Source: Hymenolepis diminuta | Lineage: Eukaryota; Platyhelminthes; Cestoda; Cyclophyllidea; Hymenolepididae | Assembly: GCA_900708905.1 (NCBI GenBank) | Contig: CAADRB010000002.1 | Span: 1,652,145 to 1,716,144, forward strand | Reading direction: 5' to 3' | Length of the DNA stretch: 64,000 nt | Shown: one piece after another, positions 50,901 through 62,710 of the stretch | How the letters are laid out: each line of letters opens with the position of its first letter | Numbering within the stretch: position 1 is the stretch's first letter | The notes under the pieces: generated by a model | Database searches by the model: none | What the model was told of the DNA's origin: nothing | What the model saw: only the letters and a program-made list of their open reading frames with translations | Made by a program: the position numbers and the translations under genes

Positions 50901-53900
50901 CCCTTAGTGCAAGATTGAACTGTTTCTCGGCCTGATTCATACAGTTCATAGACATGGCATAGAGCCCAATCAGAGTATGCAGCTGGGGCCGTCTACGATG
51001 CATGAGGGCAGGATTTGCATGACAGATCCTACAAGCCAACCCCACTCCCTCCACCGCTTTCGTGTTCTTTCCCATCACCAGCCGACACATGATGGTGTGT
51101 TCAAGGAGGGAGAGTTTGAAGACGGTAAGGAGGGGATTAGTGTCAAAGTCAGAAAGGTTGTCGATCCGAGTAAAGGCCTTTTCGGCAGCATGTTGAGCGC
51201 GTTGCAGAGAACCCGATTGCATGTACTGCATAACTGTAATCAGGTAGATGAGAATGATTATGTATTCTCGAGGCATCCACTGAAAACGATCCACCTCTTT
51301 TGTGTTCTGTACATTCACTAGACAGGAGAGGAAAAAAACGTAAGAGTTTGAATTAAGGTTAAAAAATTAAACGCTGTTAGCTTAATAATCTTCTCATCGG
51401 GTACAAGCTTTTGAAGAAATTAGCAATACAACTATTCTTCCCGTATTTTACAATACCCGATATGTGGTTTCTTTTAATTATTCCAAACTCAAACTAAGAG
51501 AAAATGCTCTCCTGAATATGACCTTCAGAACTACATATTACAAGGACAATCTGCAAAAGAATGTCAAAATGCGCGAAAGGTAATCATAAAATGTCGCAGA
51601 TCTCTCTCGCTAATATACGAAAGTTTAAAACCTATGTGCACCTTTTTGTCTAGTCAGCATTCTTGATGCGATTTTTAAATAAAGGGATTTATAATTACAG
51701 GTTTCAGATCTGGTGAAGGGACTAACTCTTCAACACTCACCTTGAGCAAGCAAATAACATTTCTTGGAGCCTCTGATGAGAAACTCACATTTTGCTATCT
51801 CTCTCTCTTAATTAATATTAATCTGTACGGTCAGCCATGCAGGTCAATGGATAATTATCGAACCCTTCTGACTTCTGACTACACAAAACCGCATTTCAAC
51901 ACTACGTCACTGATGTACCTGCATTTTGCCGTATCCCTAATTGAATACTTGCAGATAAAATAGAAAACTTGCATTACAGAAGAGATCACTACACCAATCA
52001 CATGTATTCTATCATCAATACTTAGGGAAGGCATATTCAATCAGTGTTTGATGAGAGGCAGAATCGATGCCCTATGAACGAGATTCTCTGCTTGAGCGAT
52101 AAATTAGTCGATTGACATTTTTGCATGATCATAGCATGGGAATAATTTCTTCTCAATGTCACATTACTAGCCAAAGCAGAAAAGAGAAATCGTCATTTGA
52201 ACTGGGGAAATTCCACCTCTCTCAAGGGATTGAGCAATCGTAGCCACAGTATATCAGTGGGCAACATAGATCATAGAGCGCCAACAGTTTTAAATAAGTG
52301 GTGGCCCAATACCTACGAACTCGGTTATCAGAGCCCCTCACAATAGTACAGAGATATCAACCACATTCAAACAAATTCAATCTCTCCTCCAACAACAGCA
52401 TGATAATTTTGGAAAAGCAAAACTTTTGAAGACAATGTATTTTCAAATCAGCCAAACCTCAACACTTTCCTCATTGGGCTAGTTAGAATCAGTTCTTTTC
52501 CGATGGAGATGATTAACTATGAGATGTTTCAGAGTTTTTATATTTATCCTGTCCATTAATTCAATTCTCAATAGTGTACATCCAGCAAACGACGTGACTA
52601 ATCGTATCGTTTAAAAGTGATGGATGGATATTAGAATGCAAGTTCCTCATCAGAGAAGCTACAAGATAATACTCCTTTACTCAGATTGAATATTAGAAAA
52701 CGCTTTCGTTCAACGAACTTGCGAAATAAAGCAATGCTGTAAGAAGTATAGCATGTTAAGTCAGCTTACACAATGGGATAATTTTCCAACACCATATATC
52801 TCTTCTCGTGCGGCATCGTGCACACAAGTTATACTAAATAATATTAGCGGCAACAGTAGCCTAACATTCTCCTCTTATGAAACCATGACCTTAAACTTTA
52901 GAGAGCTCAGATAGGGAAAAAATAGAACAGAAAGTCGACATACACAGAATAAACACTTAAATCAGTAACACAATTCAAAGAGAGCTATCCTAGCTGTCCG
53001 TAGTATGTAGCGAGAGACGTATGAATATAACCAAATCTGTATTGTGGAACATCTTGAAAAATTATGGTTAGCATAGTGAAAAGTAACTGTAAGAACATCC
53101 AGACATCTAAATGTTCAAGAATGTGCTACTATAAAGTTGGGAAAAGCAGATATTTGAGTTCAAATACGTTGACTGGTCACTGCAAAAGAGCATGATCGGA
53201 TCGATACAGTCACCACCACGAAGTTCCATCCATAACTCAAGGATTCTAGCTATATAAAGAAACACAGAATAGTTCAAGAATGATTATGATCAATTTAATC
53301 TTCAAATAAAAATTTTTGGTATGTGCGCTATCCTCGATTTTTCTTTTTTATAACAAAACTTATTTACAATTGAATGATTATTATCATTCTGAACATGTGC
53401 GATTCGTGGACCTATGACAGATTAACACAATACACAGGAGGAAATTTAATTGTCTAAGCGTTCACTAATTGAAGATAATTTCAATTGGACAGAAAGCAGG
53501 GAAAACAGACAGGGAGAATTCAAAACAGACAGTCAGCAAATAAATCAAACTATATCAACTAAGAAAAATGGAACCAATGGATGAGAGAACTTAAAATTTC
53601 CTTCAGTTCAAGATAAAAGGAAATTTTCTTCAACAAATTTACAAACCCACATTTCTTTCAAAGGAATAAAATCCGTGAAACAGTAAATACATGGAGAATT
53701 AGTACGTTTCAAAGTCCGATCTCTTTAAATCTTTCATTTCTCACAATACAAGAGTTGAAAAAACGAACCATTTCCAACAGAAAGATAAACAATTGTGTGG
53801 GAGGTATCAGTCTGATTTCCAATTTAACTTCCTAGATTCTCAGAAAAAACATCGAGGAATGAGAAAAACGGTTATAAAAATATTAAAGGAATGGGAAAGC

Positions 53901-55364
53901 CTACTAGTTAAACCTTAATACCGCATAAAAACTTTTATAATTCTGTTATTCCTCAATAAAACTACAGCCACTCAGACACAGAAAGAAGAAGACGACTTTT
54001 AGCTCAAACAACGGTTTACTATTGGGAAAAGAAATGCGCGTATATGGAATTGGATATGGGAAAAATGATTGGGTAACTGGTTGACCGATATTGATAGCGA
54101 TGGATTCTTTGCTGATGGTTCTGCATATCCTAGTCTGAGCAAAGAAGTTAGCTCGGTACTCGGTCGAATGTGCCGAAAATATTAGATTAGACCTCAACCA
54201 AACCATTATGAGATAATCAATTTAGAAAGAAACATTAACAACTCACTTTCTTCCATAGAAGCAAAGTACTGAATGCTCTGTTGAAGTTGCCGCAAGATGG
54301 GGAGAGCCGATTTTGCTCGACCAGCCAGTAGGAAAAGAGAGACATGATTGATGAGATAGAATAGACGCAATGCCTCCCTTTGATAATTAGTCCCATTGAG
54401 ATTTTCAATCAACCGATTGGCTACTGTGAGAGTATTCGTCACCTCTGGTAACTGTCTACTTGCTAGCAACAACTAAAAGTAGGAAATAGACATTAGCTAA
54501 AAAATTGGGTCGGCTTGTTTGTCCGAAAATGAAAACTTACCATGCATTTACTGAGCAAGAAGAGACCACGAGTATATTCTGACTCCCTACTTTGTGCAAA
54601 TTCCGACCCCCGTGCAAGCAGCTCACAAGCGGAATTAATATCCCTATCTGCAACACAAGCTTGCTACAAATTTAAAAAAACTTAATAAACATAACATCCT
54701 CAACTATTCAAAAACAAAACCGTGGTAAGTGATAACTTACAGCGCGTTTGAGTAACAGCCGACAGTGCCAATATGGATTGTCTGGAGAGAACCTCAGGGT
54801 ATCATTGAGAATGCATGTTGCTTCATATCTCTTTCCCTTTCTTTCAAAGAAGTCTGCAAGAAGGTCGGCAGCTTCAAATTTAATTAAATCATCGGGAGAT
54901 CGTAAGTGAGCACCAAGGACTCGAGCTTTGTCTAGATGGTGTTTGATTAAATCGTCATTTTTGCTGTACATGAAAAGTAATTTGCCCAGCTGGAGGTGAG
55001 TTCTTGCCTCAAAATTGACGGGCAATTTGTGGACAAGAATGGCCTTGAGGCAATGTATGGCAAGTCGAATATTTGGCGGACTGGATTTACGGAAGAATTC
55101 GGCTAGACCAAGGAGGCAAAGATAGCTGGTACGAACCTGATCAGGAGAGGAGGGTTGTGATTCTGAATTGGAAGAAGGGTTAATAATTGTCACTCCAGAT
55201 GGAGAAATTCTTGACCTCATCATGACTTGAGATTGTATTGATGGGTAGGAAACCGTTTGAGGTGGAACAGTTCGTTGTTGAGCAGTGCTTGACGAATTAG
55301 GGGCTGGTGGCCAGTTGCTTTGAGAAGAGACAGGAGGCCCATTACCGCTATTTACTGGATACAT
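44946..55364 (-). CDS. MAU2: MAU2/SCC4 cohesin-loading complex subunit, 7 exons
   Basis: Predicted exons are 55364-54741, 54663-54541, 54472-54247, 51317-50902, 48315-48001, 46609-46373 and 45173-44955, about 720 codons; all introns are GT-AG and frame-consistent. MAU2 is a tetratricopeptide-type helical partner of NIPBL/SCC2 that loads cohesin on chromatin. Family-specific matches include SYLCLLGLAEFFRKSSPPNI, NPYWHCRLL, SEYTRGLFLLSKCM, LEHTIMCRLVMG, PQLHTLIGLYAMSMNCM, CLRAAAAYVRGFQAF, LRETIRLSQEEELNRL, LPDIGVQLWATTLLKDL and SPEHSLIN. It is longer than the human protein (about 613 aa). Extra length comes from a Pro/Ser/Gln-rich N terminus of about 55 residues and a Gly/Ser/Ala-rich insert of about 75 residues at the start of exon 5. 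The C terminus is open: reading past the last donor gives V-S-stop at 44946, or a further exon exists (see rejected item near 44571). An upstream in-frame TAA supports the ATG at 55364. Confidence 0.95.
45480..45835 (+). repeat. Dispersed repeat family R1, copy 2
   Basis: This aligns block by block with 29055-29370, including 'gtctttgtatttccactca', 'gcttccctct', 'ctcatcgtggtttattcaat', 'ccttggcc' and 'ttagtcttaactct'. It is longer, extending through a 'gtctaaacgagtttatcgat' block that matches 'gtataaacgatattatcgaa' in the other copy. It sits in the last MAU2 intron. Confidence 0.7.
46805..46935 (+). repeat. Dispersed repeat family R2, short copy
   Basis: It carries 'gattgactacctggttagac', 'agtaatgtagcag' and a 'tttcattcccatg'-like segment, followed by 'aataatccagagatcgaggg'. 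These are shared with the stretches at 60925 and 62465. It lies in the fifth MAU2 intron. Confidence 0.55.
47725..47930 (+). repeat. Dispersed repeat family R3, copy 3
   Basis: Contains 'cagtgatattcagactt', 'tctggcgac', 'gcagtttgagtatgactga' and 'gtgcctcgtttgtctat' in the same order as the copy at 32640. The 65-codon open frame here is not a gene. It lies in the MAU2 intron next to exon 5. Confidence 0.55.
49325..49400 (-). repeat. Possible SINE-like head fragment
   Basis: The minus strand reads 'agatagtggtcaacgagaac', then 'ccaagtcggagatcaaaggc', which resembles the family A-box region and the segment leading to the B box. Only about 75 bases match, so the call is weak. It is inside the fourth MAU2 intron. 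Confidence 0.35.
49496..49640 (-). pseudogene. Degenerate copy of MAU2 exon 4 (internal part) inside the next intron
   Basis: This segment aligns without large gaps to 50906-51066 of exon 4: shared runs include 'gatcctacaagcca', 'catgacatatag' versus 'catggcatagag', and 'ggttcatgtagtttacaggc' versus 'gattcatacagttcatagac'. Read on the minus strand in the exon's own frame it gives LACRIYHVNLALL and then TAG, so it cannot serve as an alternative exon. It is a relic of partial gene duplication. Confidence 0.85.
49672..49842 (-). pseudogene. Second degenerate copy: intron flank plus 3' end of MAU2 exon 4
   Basis: It aligns to 50775-50960, covering the intron flank ('cattcctctgctcaaatg', 'caactttctc', 'gagagataata' versus 'gagaggataaa') and the 3' end of exon 4 ('agtgcaagattgaa', 'catacagttcatag'). 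Because it includes intron sequence beyond the splice donor, it arose by DNA duplication and not through mRNA. The position corresponding to the donor is changed. Confidence 0.85.
51318..53984. other. Interior of MAU2 intron 3
   Basis: About 2.7 kb of intron without recognisable exons. Short open frames such as 51742-51963 on the plus strand have no support. The composition is AT-rich. Confidence 0.6.
53985..54206 (+). repeat. Dispersed repeat family R2, long copy 1
   Basis: The head 'gaagacgacttttagctcaa' followed by 'acaacggtt' and the tail 'gtgccgaaaatattagatta' match 62480-62705, with weaker similarity between. It is immediately inside the donor side of MAU2 intron 3 and explains the 86-codon minus-strand open frame there. 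Confidence 0.65.
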
Positions 55365-56992
55365 AACTGATTCACTAAACAGACTTTAATAAAAAGATGA
55401 AATGTTAATAAGGTCGCAAAACATTTTGGTTAGTGAGATCTAACTCACGGATTATATTTACTAAATAAATAAGAAAGTAACTCAACATACTACACAATTA
55501 TATTAAAAAACATCGTATCAAATGTACTCAAACAATACCCAGCTGCCAAATAAACCGCACTATTAACTAATAATACAAACAAAATCATTCCGATTCAAGA
55601 ATAGTATCCCTATAGATTGTAAAGAAAATAGAAAAGAACTTAATGCCAAAAATTTAAACAAAAATCATTTACCATTAAGACGAAAAATAAAAGCGCGTTG
55701 GTAATATATATGTTTTTGAACATATTTCGCATTTAGTCAAGTTCACGTCCTTGCTCAATAACCTAATCTGTAGGGCAAAGGTTGTTCAAGAATTCATGTC
55801 ATTTACTTCAAATAAATTTTACACTCAAAATATTTAACGGATAAGTAGGTTGTTTTATCATTCCGCTGAAAATCTCTAACTTTTAAAAGTGTGCTTAGTC
55901 AATCCAGCTTACTGGTTTATAACGCTTGTGTGACATCGGGCACGATAACCTAAAGAACAAAATTTTATGCTATTATTATCAAATAAAATATTAAGCTATT
56001 TACTTGGCAATTCACACAACCTCAATGGGAAGAACTAGAGATCTCCTCTCTCGTGCTATTGAATTTTAAAGTCACTGTGTAACGTAGGGCGTGACAGTAG
56101 AGGAAAACATTTCAGCATAACCAGTCTTGCAGCCGAATGTTATGATATCGGCTTGGAGAAGTTGAAGAAGAATAAATAAATTTTGAATATTTTGATAAAC
56201 TCTATAAACAAAGTCTTACTAATATAATTGCGAGAGTCACAAATGATTGTAAAAATTAAGCTACATTGGGTCGCTAAAACCACTCGATATTGGTAATGTC
56301 GACTGCACTTGATTAAATATATTGCATAAATATATTAATCGATTAACAAAAATATATCTAAAAATTGAAGTCTTGCGGCTACCATTTTATTTGTATTGAT
56401 ATTATAATCTCATAACAACATAACAGATGTCAATTGATGGCTGGCGATTTGAATCGATGATAATTCATATACTTTCAATAACAGAATCTCATTCAAGAGA
56501 TTCAGATGCGCTAAAGAATCACCATGGAAAGACATCCACGACTGATGCCGCTTAAATAAATGTTTGTGAATTACTTGAAGGTTTGTCATATAAACCAGAT
56601 GAAGATGAATATCGGATTCAGAATAATTTCAATCAAAATAACGGCTGAAAATATAAGTCCAGAAAAAATATGAGCAAACTTTAAAATGAAAATAAAAAAG
56701 CCATTACGATTATATCATTTAAAGTATTTTTTATAAATCTCAAAAACTGTTTTTTGCTAAATAGTACTCGAATTCTAATCTGCACTTACGCAACTTTGGT
56801 TTACTTTTTTGTTGATATATAATTTACAGTTTGATACTGAATAAATGTTAAAACATCGGCTTCGTTTCACTTTATTATGTGTAATAACTAAGAACTTTTC
56901 TATTCAGCCAGACTTACTGAGGTCAGATTATATTTAATTCGCCTACAATAACGCCGCACATTCAAATCGCTCTTTTTCAGTGTTCGGATATA
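55365..56992. promoter_or_regulatory. Shared 5' region between divergent MAU2 and PAK genes
   Basis: The two start codons face away from each other across 1628 bp, so promoters for both genes probably lie here, unless extra 5' exons exist. The DNA is AT-rich. I could not pick out a specific TATA box or initiator with confidence, and trans-spliced leaders, known in flatworms, would hide the true transcription starts. Confidence 0.45.
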
Positions 56993-59900
56993 ATGAAGCC
57001 TTTTAGTCGTATCCGTCAGCGATGGAGTGATAAACAAAGTAATATCAGTGAAATTTCACTGCCAACAAATGTTGCAAAGCTAATACATGTCGAATTTGAT
57101 CCGAAGACGAAAACCTTCAAGGGACTACCAGAAACATGGCAAGAACTCATCGCTCAAGCAAATTTCACCACTGAGGAACAGATTTCCCACCAGGCAGAAA
57201 TAATCAGCGCCTGCCAGACACACGATAAATTTATGAAACAACAGGAGCATAATGAGAAGTTCCTTGGCGTTAGTGGAAGTAGTCTTGATGATTTGGGTAT
57301 GTTGTAAATATTGATATTTTCCATATCATTCCATAGATGAGTCAAATCGGAAATTGTCTACTGGTTCTGGATTAGAAAATGGAAATGTTGATCATAATAG
57401 TACAGGCTCAGAGTCAAGCAGCCTCCAAGACCCCGTTTCCCCACAGTCATTACTCGCAAAATTAATGAACACGGAAATTAATAAGGATAAGCACTCGGAC
57501 AATTTTAACTCAAATAAACACGCTAAACCAGTACCTCTAGTTAAACCCCCTATTCCTCCCACTCCAGCTACTGAAAAGGTTTGTCTTTAAATTTAATTTA
57601 CTTTTTATATTGACTTTATTTTATTCTGTTTTTTTCATTTTTTTAATTAGACGGCACAGGTGCGTCGAAGAATCAAGAAAAAAATGACAGACTTTGAATT
57701 TTTTGATGCATTGGGTAAGTTTCTTTTTTTCTTTTAACTTATCAATATTCCAAATTTCATATTACGTAATAATTTTTCTTGCTAATGAGGTTGATGTCTG
57801 TTATACTAGATGAGATTTCATCATGAGATAATTCGGTTGTATTTGGATGATTATATATGATCTCAGATTGTTTTTATTAAAGGGTGTGTTTCCCCAGTAA
57901 TATTTTTTCCCTCTAAATTGTGATCGAGGTTTGCCGTTAACGCACTTTCCTGTCCGCACATGTGCATAGGATCATTAATCATGATTGTAGATCTGTGCAA
58001 TTTCTTGCAATTTAGATGTGTATGTTTAAATATGTAAAGTATACAACGTTTGAGAGGCTAAAGTTTGTTGGTGAGCTTATCAGTCTAAATGTTATTGTTG
58101 CAAGTGATTATTCGCTTTTTTGTAGCTTTAGAAGGTATTGCTGTTTGATATAATGCTAATTTATTATTAATATAAGCCGAGTCGTTTCGGTGAGCGAGGT
58201 TGAAGAGAACAGATCTGTAGCACACTGACAATCCCTTAACTAAGAAAACATTCAGTAGATGTACAAATCTGGTTTGGTGGTAGTGATTAGTTTGCTGACT
58301 GGGCAGTAGTACACCAATGAAAGAGGTTTCGATGGCTCGGGCAACGAACTCTGTCCACACAATTTTTGTTCATTCTACTCAGGACCTCAAAAATTTTCTA
58401 CTTTCTTCTTATCACTTGTTTAAGCTATGTTAAATCGGTATCCTTGACATTTTTTCCTCTTATGTTTCTTTTAAAATATGGTAATGTAGCCATTGAATGT
58501 AATGTTCGAACTATCCCTGCTTATTAATGTTAATACTCGAAGAGGAAATGTTAAATAAAAGCGTCTTGGAGAAAAATTCTTGATTTCCTAAGTTAAGTTA
58601 TTTTCTAATTTTTCTCTTTATTTTTTACATTACTATAATCTAATTGCTTTTTTCTGTTATTTTTAGCGTATATAATTTCCACGGGGGATCCTCTTGACAA
58701 GTACTGCTTGGAGAGTGTTTTGGGTTCTGGGTAAGCGCTTTTTTTTCCTATTGCCTACTTTTGAAATCACATAATTGTTTGTTTATGGAATTATTATACT
58801 ACTTAAATGAATAGTTTCATAGCTTGATGACTTGAAATGTAGGGAATGGGTTTTCACCTGAATTTTTGGGATTTGTATCTGCTTGTTAAGGCTGGACATT
58901 ATTATTTCCTGACCGATTATTCTTTTGGAAGACGATTAGTCTTGGTCCTAATCTGTCAAGGATTATGAGTGACGTCTTTGCATCTCGTCTTTTTTATTTT
59001 CATTCCCTCATCTTCTGTATGTGCTTATCGATTGATGGTTCTTTGGGTTAAAACACCTATTTGTAGTTCATTTTTGTTCCAATTCTTACTGGGGAAGGGA
59101 TTTTCTGGATTTCTAGAATGGAATAGAATGAAAAGAGTATCGCCAATCATATTTTTCGTAGACTTATTCCACTACTTTCGATATAGTCCTGGACGACATT
59201 ATTTTTACTTCCCAATGACTGTTCGATTTCTTAATTGACTTTTTAGCCTAGTGTAAGTCCTATTTTGTCTTATGTTTCACAACTCATTAATAGTTGTTAA
59301 ACATTATTAGTTGAAATTTATTATACTAATTGGATAAAGGGATGTGAACTTACGTCGTAAATTTTATGGAATGTTTTGGAGATTTATTTTTAAGTCTTAT
59401 ACATTTCCCAATTTAAATTTGAGAACATTTATTGGCATCCTCTTATCATTTGTGGATGTCTATTACCGATTATCTCTAGCAAAGTAAGTCAATTTTCCAA
59501 AGTCTTGGGGCATAGAATTTTCATCTATCGTGTAATCGTATGTCTTGTTATCGTCGCTTATAAACTTTATTTAGTGGATCTTGAGATTGTTGTTTTAATA
59601 TAACTATTCGGTATAGCTTATGTTGTCTTTGTTACTATTTGAAAGTCACTAAATTCTGCCTAAATTCCTAGTGCAGATGGGTTGTATGTAGCAGATGAGT
59701 CTTCATTTGACATTTCTGATTATATCATTGAGTTGACATCTGCGTACAGATACAATATTCTGTGATAGTAGCATTTATTTTCTCATATGCGTTTCAGATT
59801 TAAGCTATCGCCGGTCGTTACGCAACAGAATGAACGGGCAAATATTGCGTTACGGAGGTAGAATTTTATTATTTAAGTTTGCTGCAACTTATTGAAGACT

Positions 59901-62402
59901 ACCTACAAAAGATCCAGAAGATACCCAGAGAAAACAAGTCTTGACCGAATCACATCCTTTTATATTGTATCAGTTATAATTGTTTATATAAAAATAGATA
60001 AAAATAGCGACAAGGGAAGTCACTCTTGCTCAACTCGCCATGTCATATGCCTAGACACAGAGCCTGGATACTCTGTTTGTTATTGTTGTTTGGTTCATTT
60101 GTAGAATGTAATTTGGCTCTTTGTGTATACTATAAACTTGACTAATTCATTTGTTATTCACGATAAAATTTGTAGGTAGTTCATGGAAAATATGTCAATG
60201 TAGTTATAAGTGACTGTTAATCTTCATCTTTCAATAATTCATTGGTCAATGCTGAATTAATTAATTTTAAATGTATGGGGATTGTACAAATTTTGTTGTA
60301 TCTAACTTTTTTATTTATCTGAGGCTTGATTGAATCCCTTTAATGTGATCACTAGTATACGTCTCCGTGTTATTGAAGGCAGAATTCAACTATGTGCATC
60401 CAAAGCTATTCATAAATTATAGGTTTTCCACACGTTCCATTGAAATGTATTTTTTCAAAGAGTAGGTGGTGTTAGCGAATGCTTCCTTTATTTAAGGCAG
60501 CTACTTGGCACCCTTAAAGAATTTTGACATAGTGTATGGACACCACGCGTCATTTCCAATAAATAAGGATCTTTACGCTTTGCTGTTTCCCTAAGTACTC
60601 TTCGACTTCATTGTAATTTTATAGTTGAGTGCCTCAAGATTGAGACGAATTCTGATTGTTGTTCGGATGAGTATTCATACTGCTTATTAACTCTATTGTT
60701 CATGAATAGACTTTTGATTCTTTAGCGATCCCGTTCTACTAGCAATTTATATTACTGACTGAATTGTTCACAATATTCAAGCGTTGAATTAAAGCTTAAC
60801 TGCCCAACATTACGTAGAAATTAATGTAATGTTGGCTGTCCACTGAAGCTACTACATGTTCGAATCCAGAAGTAACTGAAACGACGTTCTTTAATTGGGG
60901 AACTTCATCTGTTAGATATAGGAGATTAAATGGCTACCCGATGAGCCAGTAGTGTAGCAACAGGGTTGTTTCATTCCCATGTACGAACACGAGAACGGTA
61001 ATCGAAGTGTCAAGTGCTTGAGGAAGGGATTCCATTCTCATAATTTTTAATAAATCTGGTTAGATGTTTAGGAAATATTCAGTTTCCCTTTCATTACTAG
61101 TCCCAATTACACTATTTAGAAGTTGGAAGAGAAACTAAATACGTATATGATAGGGATCTAGTAACTATTTGAGTAGACGGCTAATATCTAGGACGCATTG
61201 AAACATATCAATTAGGGTGATTCATGTATTTCAAACTATAGTCATTTTGGAGATGTGAATGGTGGTTGCGGACACTATTCTGGCCGGAATTTGCAAATTC
61301 CCATTCGTTAATCAACGCTAACATGTGAAAGTTGGCTTCCCAATCACGAGGACTGATGTGGCAGACGAAAACGTTATGCACCACCACTTCACCGGTGCAC
61401 AACAAAGCCCTACTACTTATTATTTCCATTGAATAGAGCTTGGGGTTTGTAGTTTTCTAAAATTCCCAGACTTGTTAGAAAAAAAGGACTTCAATGTTCT
61501 AAGTCAGTGGTGTTTCATTTAACGTGTTCGTCTGCCAAGTCAGGAGTTACGAATTCGATTACTATCGGTCCACATCCATTGAGCGTGATCGCTAACTGTA
61601 CTAGTTTGGTTTAGTCAATAGAGGGGTGGCAGAATTTGAGTTTTCTATTGGGAAAGCTACATGGTGCTATCACTCGGCCCAAAATGAGTGCTGAAGACGC
61701 TTTTTTAAATGGGCTTTAGTATAAATCTGAACTATTTAAATATAGTGTTATTCATTTACGGCTCCAAATTGGTTAGCCAGCCTTCACATCTTCTGTCATC
61801 TTAGTTCTATTTTTCCGTACACTCGATATAACTAGAGGATGCATATGAATGTCTGAGAATAGTTGCGATTTCACCGACCGATCATAACGGATTCACTTCT
61901 AACCGGAGTGGCGATGAGAGTCTATCCAACCCTTCGTATTGGTTTTAAGCACTATCTGGGCTTTTCATGCATTCATCATCAATGTGGATTAAGCTGCAGA
62001 TTTAAACTGTACAGACTGGCTCTTTGTATAACACATCAATTACGCTAGATTTTCCCGTTATCATTTTAGTGCCTCTGGAACAGTGCGCCGTGCACACAAC
62101 AAGGAGACCAAGGAGCCAGTGGCTATCAAGATCATGAATCTCTCCAAACAACCCAATCGTGATTTGATAATCTCAGAGATCCAAGTGATGGAGCATACTC
62201 GGCATGAGAATATTGTCAATTACATAGAATCCTTCCTTCTGAAGGATGAAGATGAGTTGTGGGTTGTCATGGAGTATCTGGACGGTGGTCCACTCACTGA
62301 CGTTGTCACGGAAACTGTAATGGAGGGTCCGCTCATTGCTGCGGTTGTCAAAGAGTGTCTCAAGGCTATTCACTTCCTTCATGAGAAGAATATCATTCAC
62401 AG
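56993..62402 (+). CDS. PAK: Group I p21-activated serine/threonine kinase (PAK), 5' part; 3' end outside the window
   Basis: Exons are 56993-57296, 57337-57578, 57651-57714, 58667-58730 and 62070-62402, all GT-AG with continuous frame; the gene continues past 64000. PAKs are kinases controlled by Rac/Cdc42 that act on the cytoskeleton and MAP kinase pathways. Residues about 20-60 form a CRIB/autoinhibitory region (ISLPTNVAKLIHVEFD, then GLPETW). A Ser-rich linker with a proline cluster (KPVPLVKPPIPPTPATEK) follows, in the place of the PIX-binding region. KKKMTDFEFFDAL and STGDPLDKY precede the kinase domain. The glycine loop GSGASGTV is split between exons 4 and 5. VAIK holds the ATP-site lysine and ELWVVMEYLDGGPLTDVVTE is the hinge region; the last exon ends within HR of the HRD loop. 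LIISEIQVM and NIVNY favour group I over group II. The start gives only about 20 residues before the CRIB, so the N-terminal Nck-binding PxxP site of vertebrate PAK1-3 is absent, unless further 5' exons exist. Introns are 40, 72, 952 and 3339 nt. Confidence 0.95.
60925..61035 (+). repeat. Dispersed repeat family R2, short copy
   Basis: Contains 'ggctacccgatgagccagta', 'gtgtagcaacagggttg' and 'tttcattcccatg', then 'ggtaatcgaagtgtcaagtg'. The order matches the copies at 46805 and 62465. Confidence 0.55.
61500..61700 (+). repeat. tRNA-derived SINE-like copy
   Basis: The head 'cagtggtgtttcatttaacg' is followed by 'tcgtctgccaagtcaggagt' and a B-box-like 'cgaattcgattac' at about 61551. The body includes 'actagtttggtttagtcaat' and 'ggggtggcagaatttgag', then a 'ggtgctatcactcggccc' end. 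It is one of the fullest copies and lies in sense orientation inside PAK intron 4. Confidence 0.7.
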
Positions 62403-62464
62403 GTAAGCCGCAGAGGCTTCTTTTTTATAACGCACAGTTGCTCCTTAATAAAACTATAACTATT

Positions 62465-62710
62465 TAGAACCCAGGGAGAAGACTTTTAGCTCAAACGACA
62501 GTTCTTTTATTAAGAAAATAAATTTGTTTTTATTGAATTAGGTGGTGAGTGATTGACTACCTGATTAGCCAATAATTGCTTCGGTGGTGTTCTTGCATAG
62601 CTCGGTGAGAGTGCACAAATTCAATGATCGATAATCCAGTGCATGAGGGATGAGGCCTATGAGTTTCATTCCAGTGCACCGAAAATATTCGATTAGGCTT
62701 CCTAATACTC
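62465..62710 (+). repeat. Dispersed repeat family R2, long copy 2
   Basis: Shares the head 'gaagacttttagctcaaacg' and the tail 'ccgaaaatattcgattagg' with the copy at 53985, and the centre 'gattgactacctgattagcc' and 'tcgataatccagtgcatgag' with the short copies at 46805 and 60925. It is the most complete member seen, about 240 bp. Confidence 0.65.

Larger units (their letters stand above)
58731..62069 (+). other. PAK intron 4 (3.3 kb)
   Basis: It runs from GTAAGC at 58731 to the ag at 62069 and splits the glycine-rich loop of the kinase. It holds R2 and SINE-like repeats (60925-61035, 61500-61700) and no exon that I can support. The open frames at 58969-59238 and 59892-60104 lack family resemblance. 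Confidence 0.8.

Noticed and set aside
51770..51800. Hammerhead ribozyme core (CTGATGAG followed by GAAA) in a repeat
   Set aside because: A 'ctgatgag' is present, but the required stem and following conserved bases do not line up, and it is not in a SINE copy.
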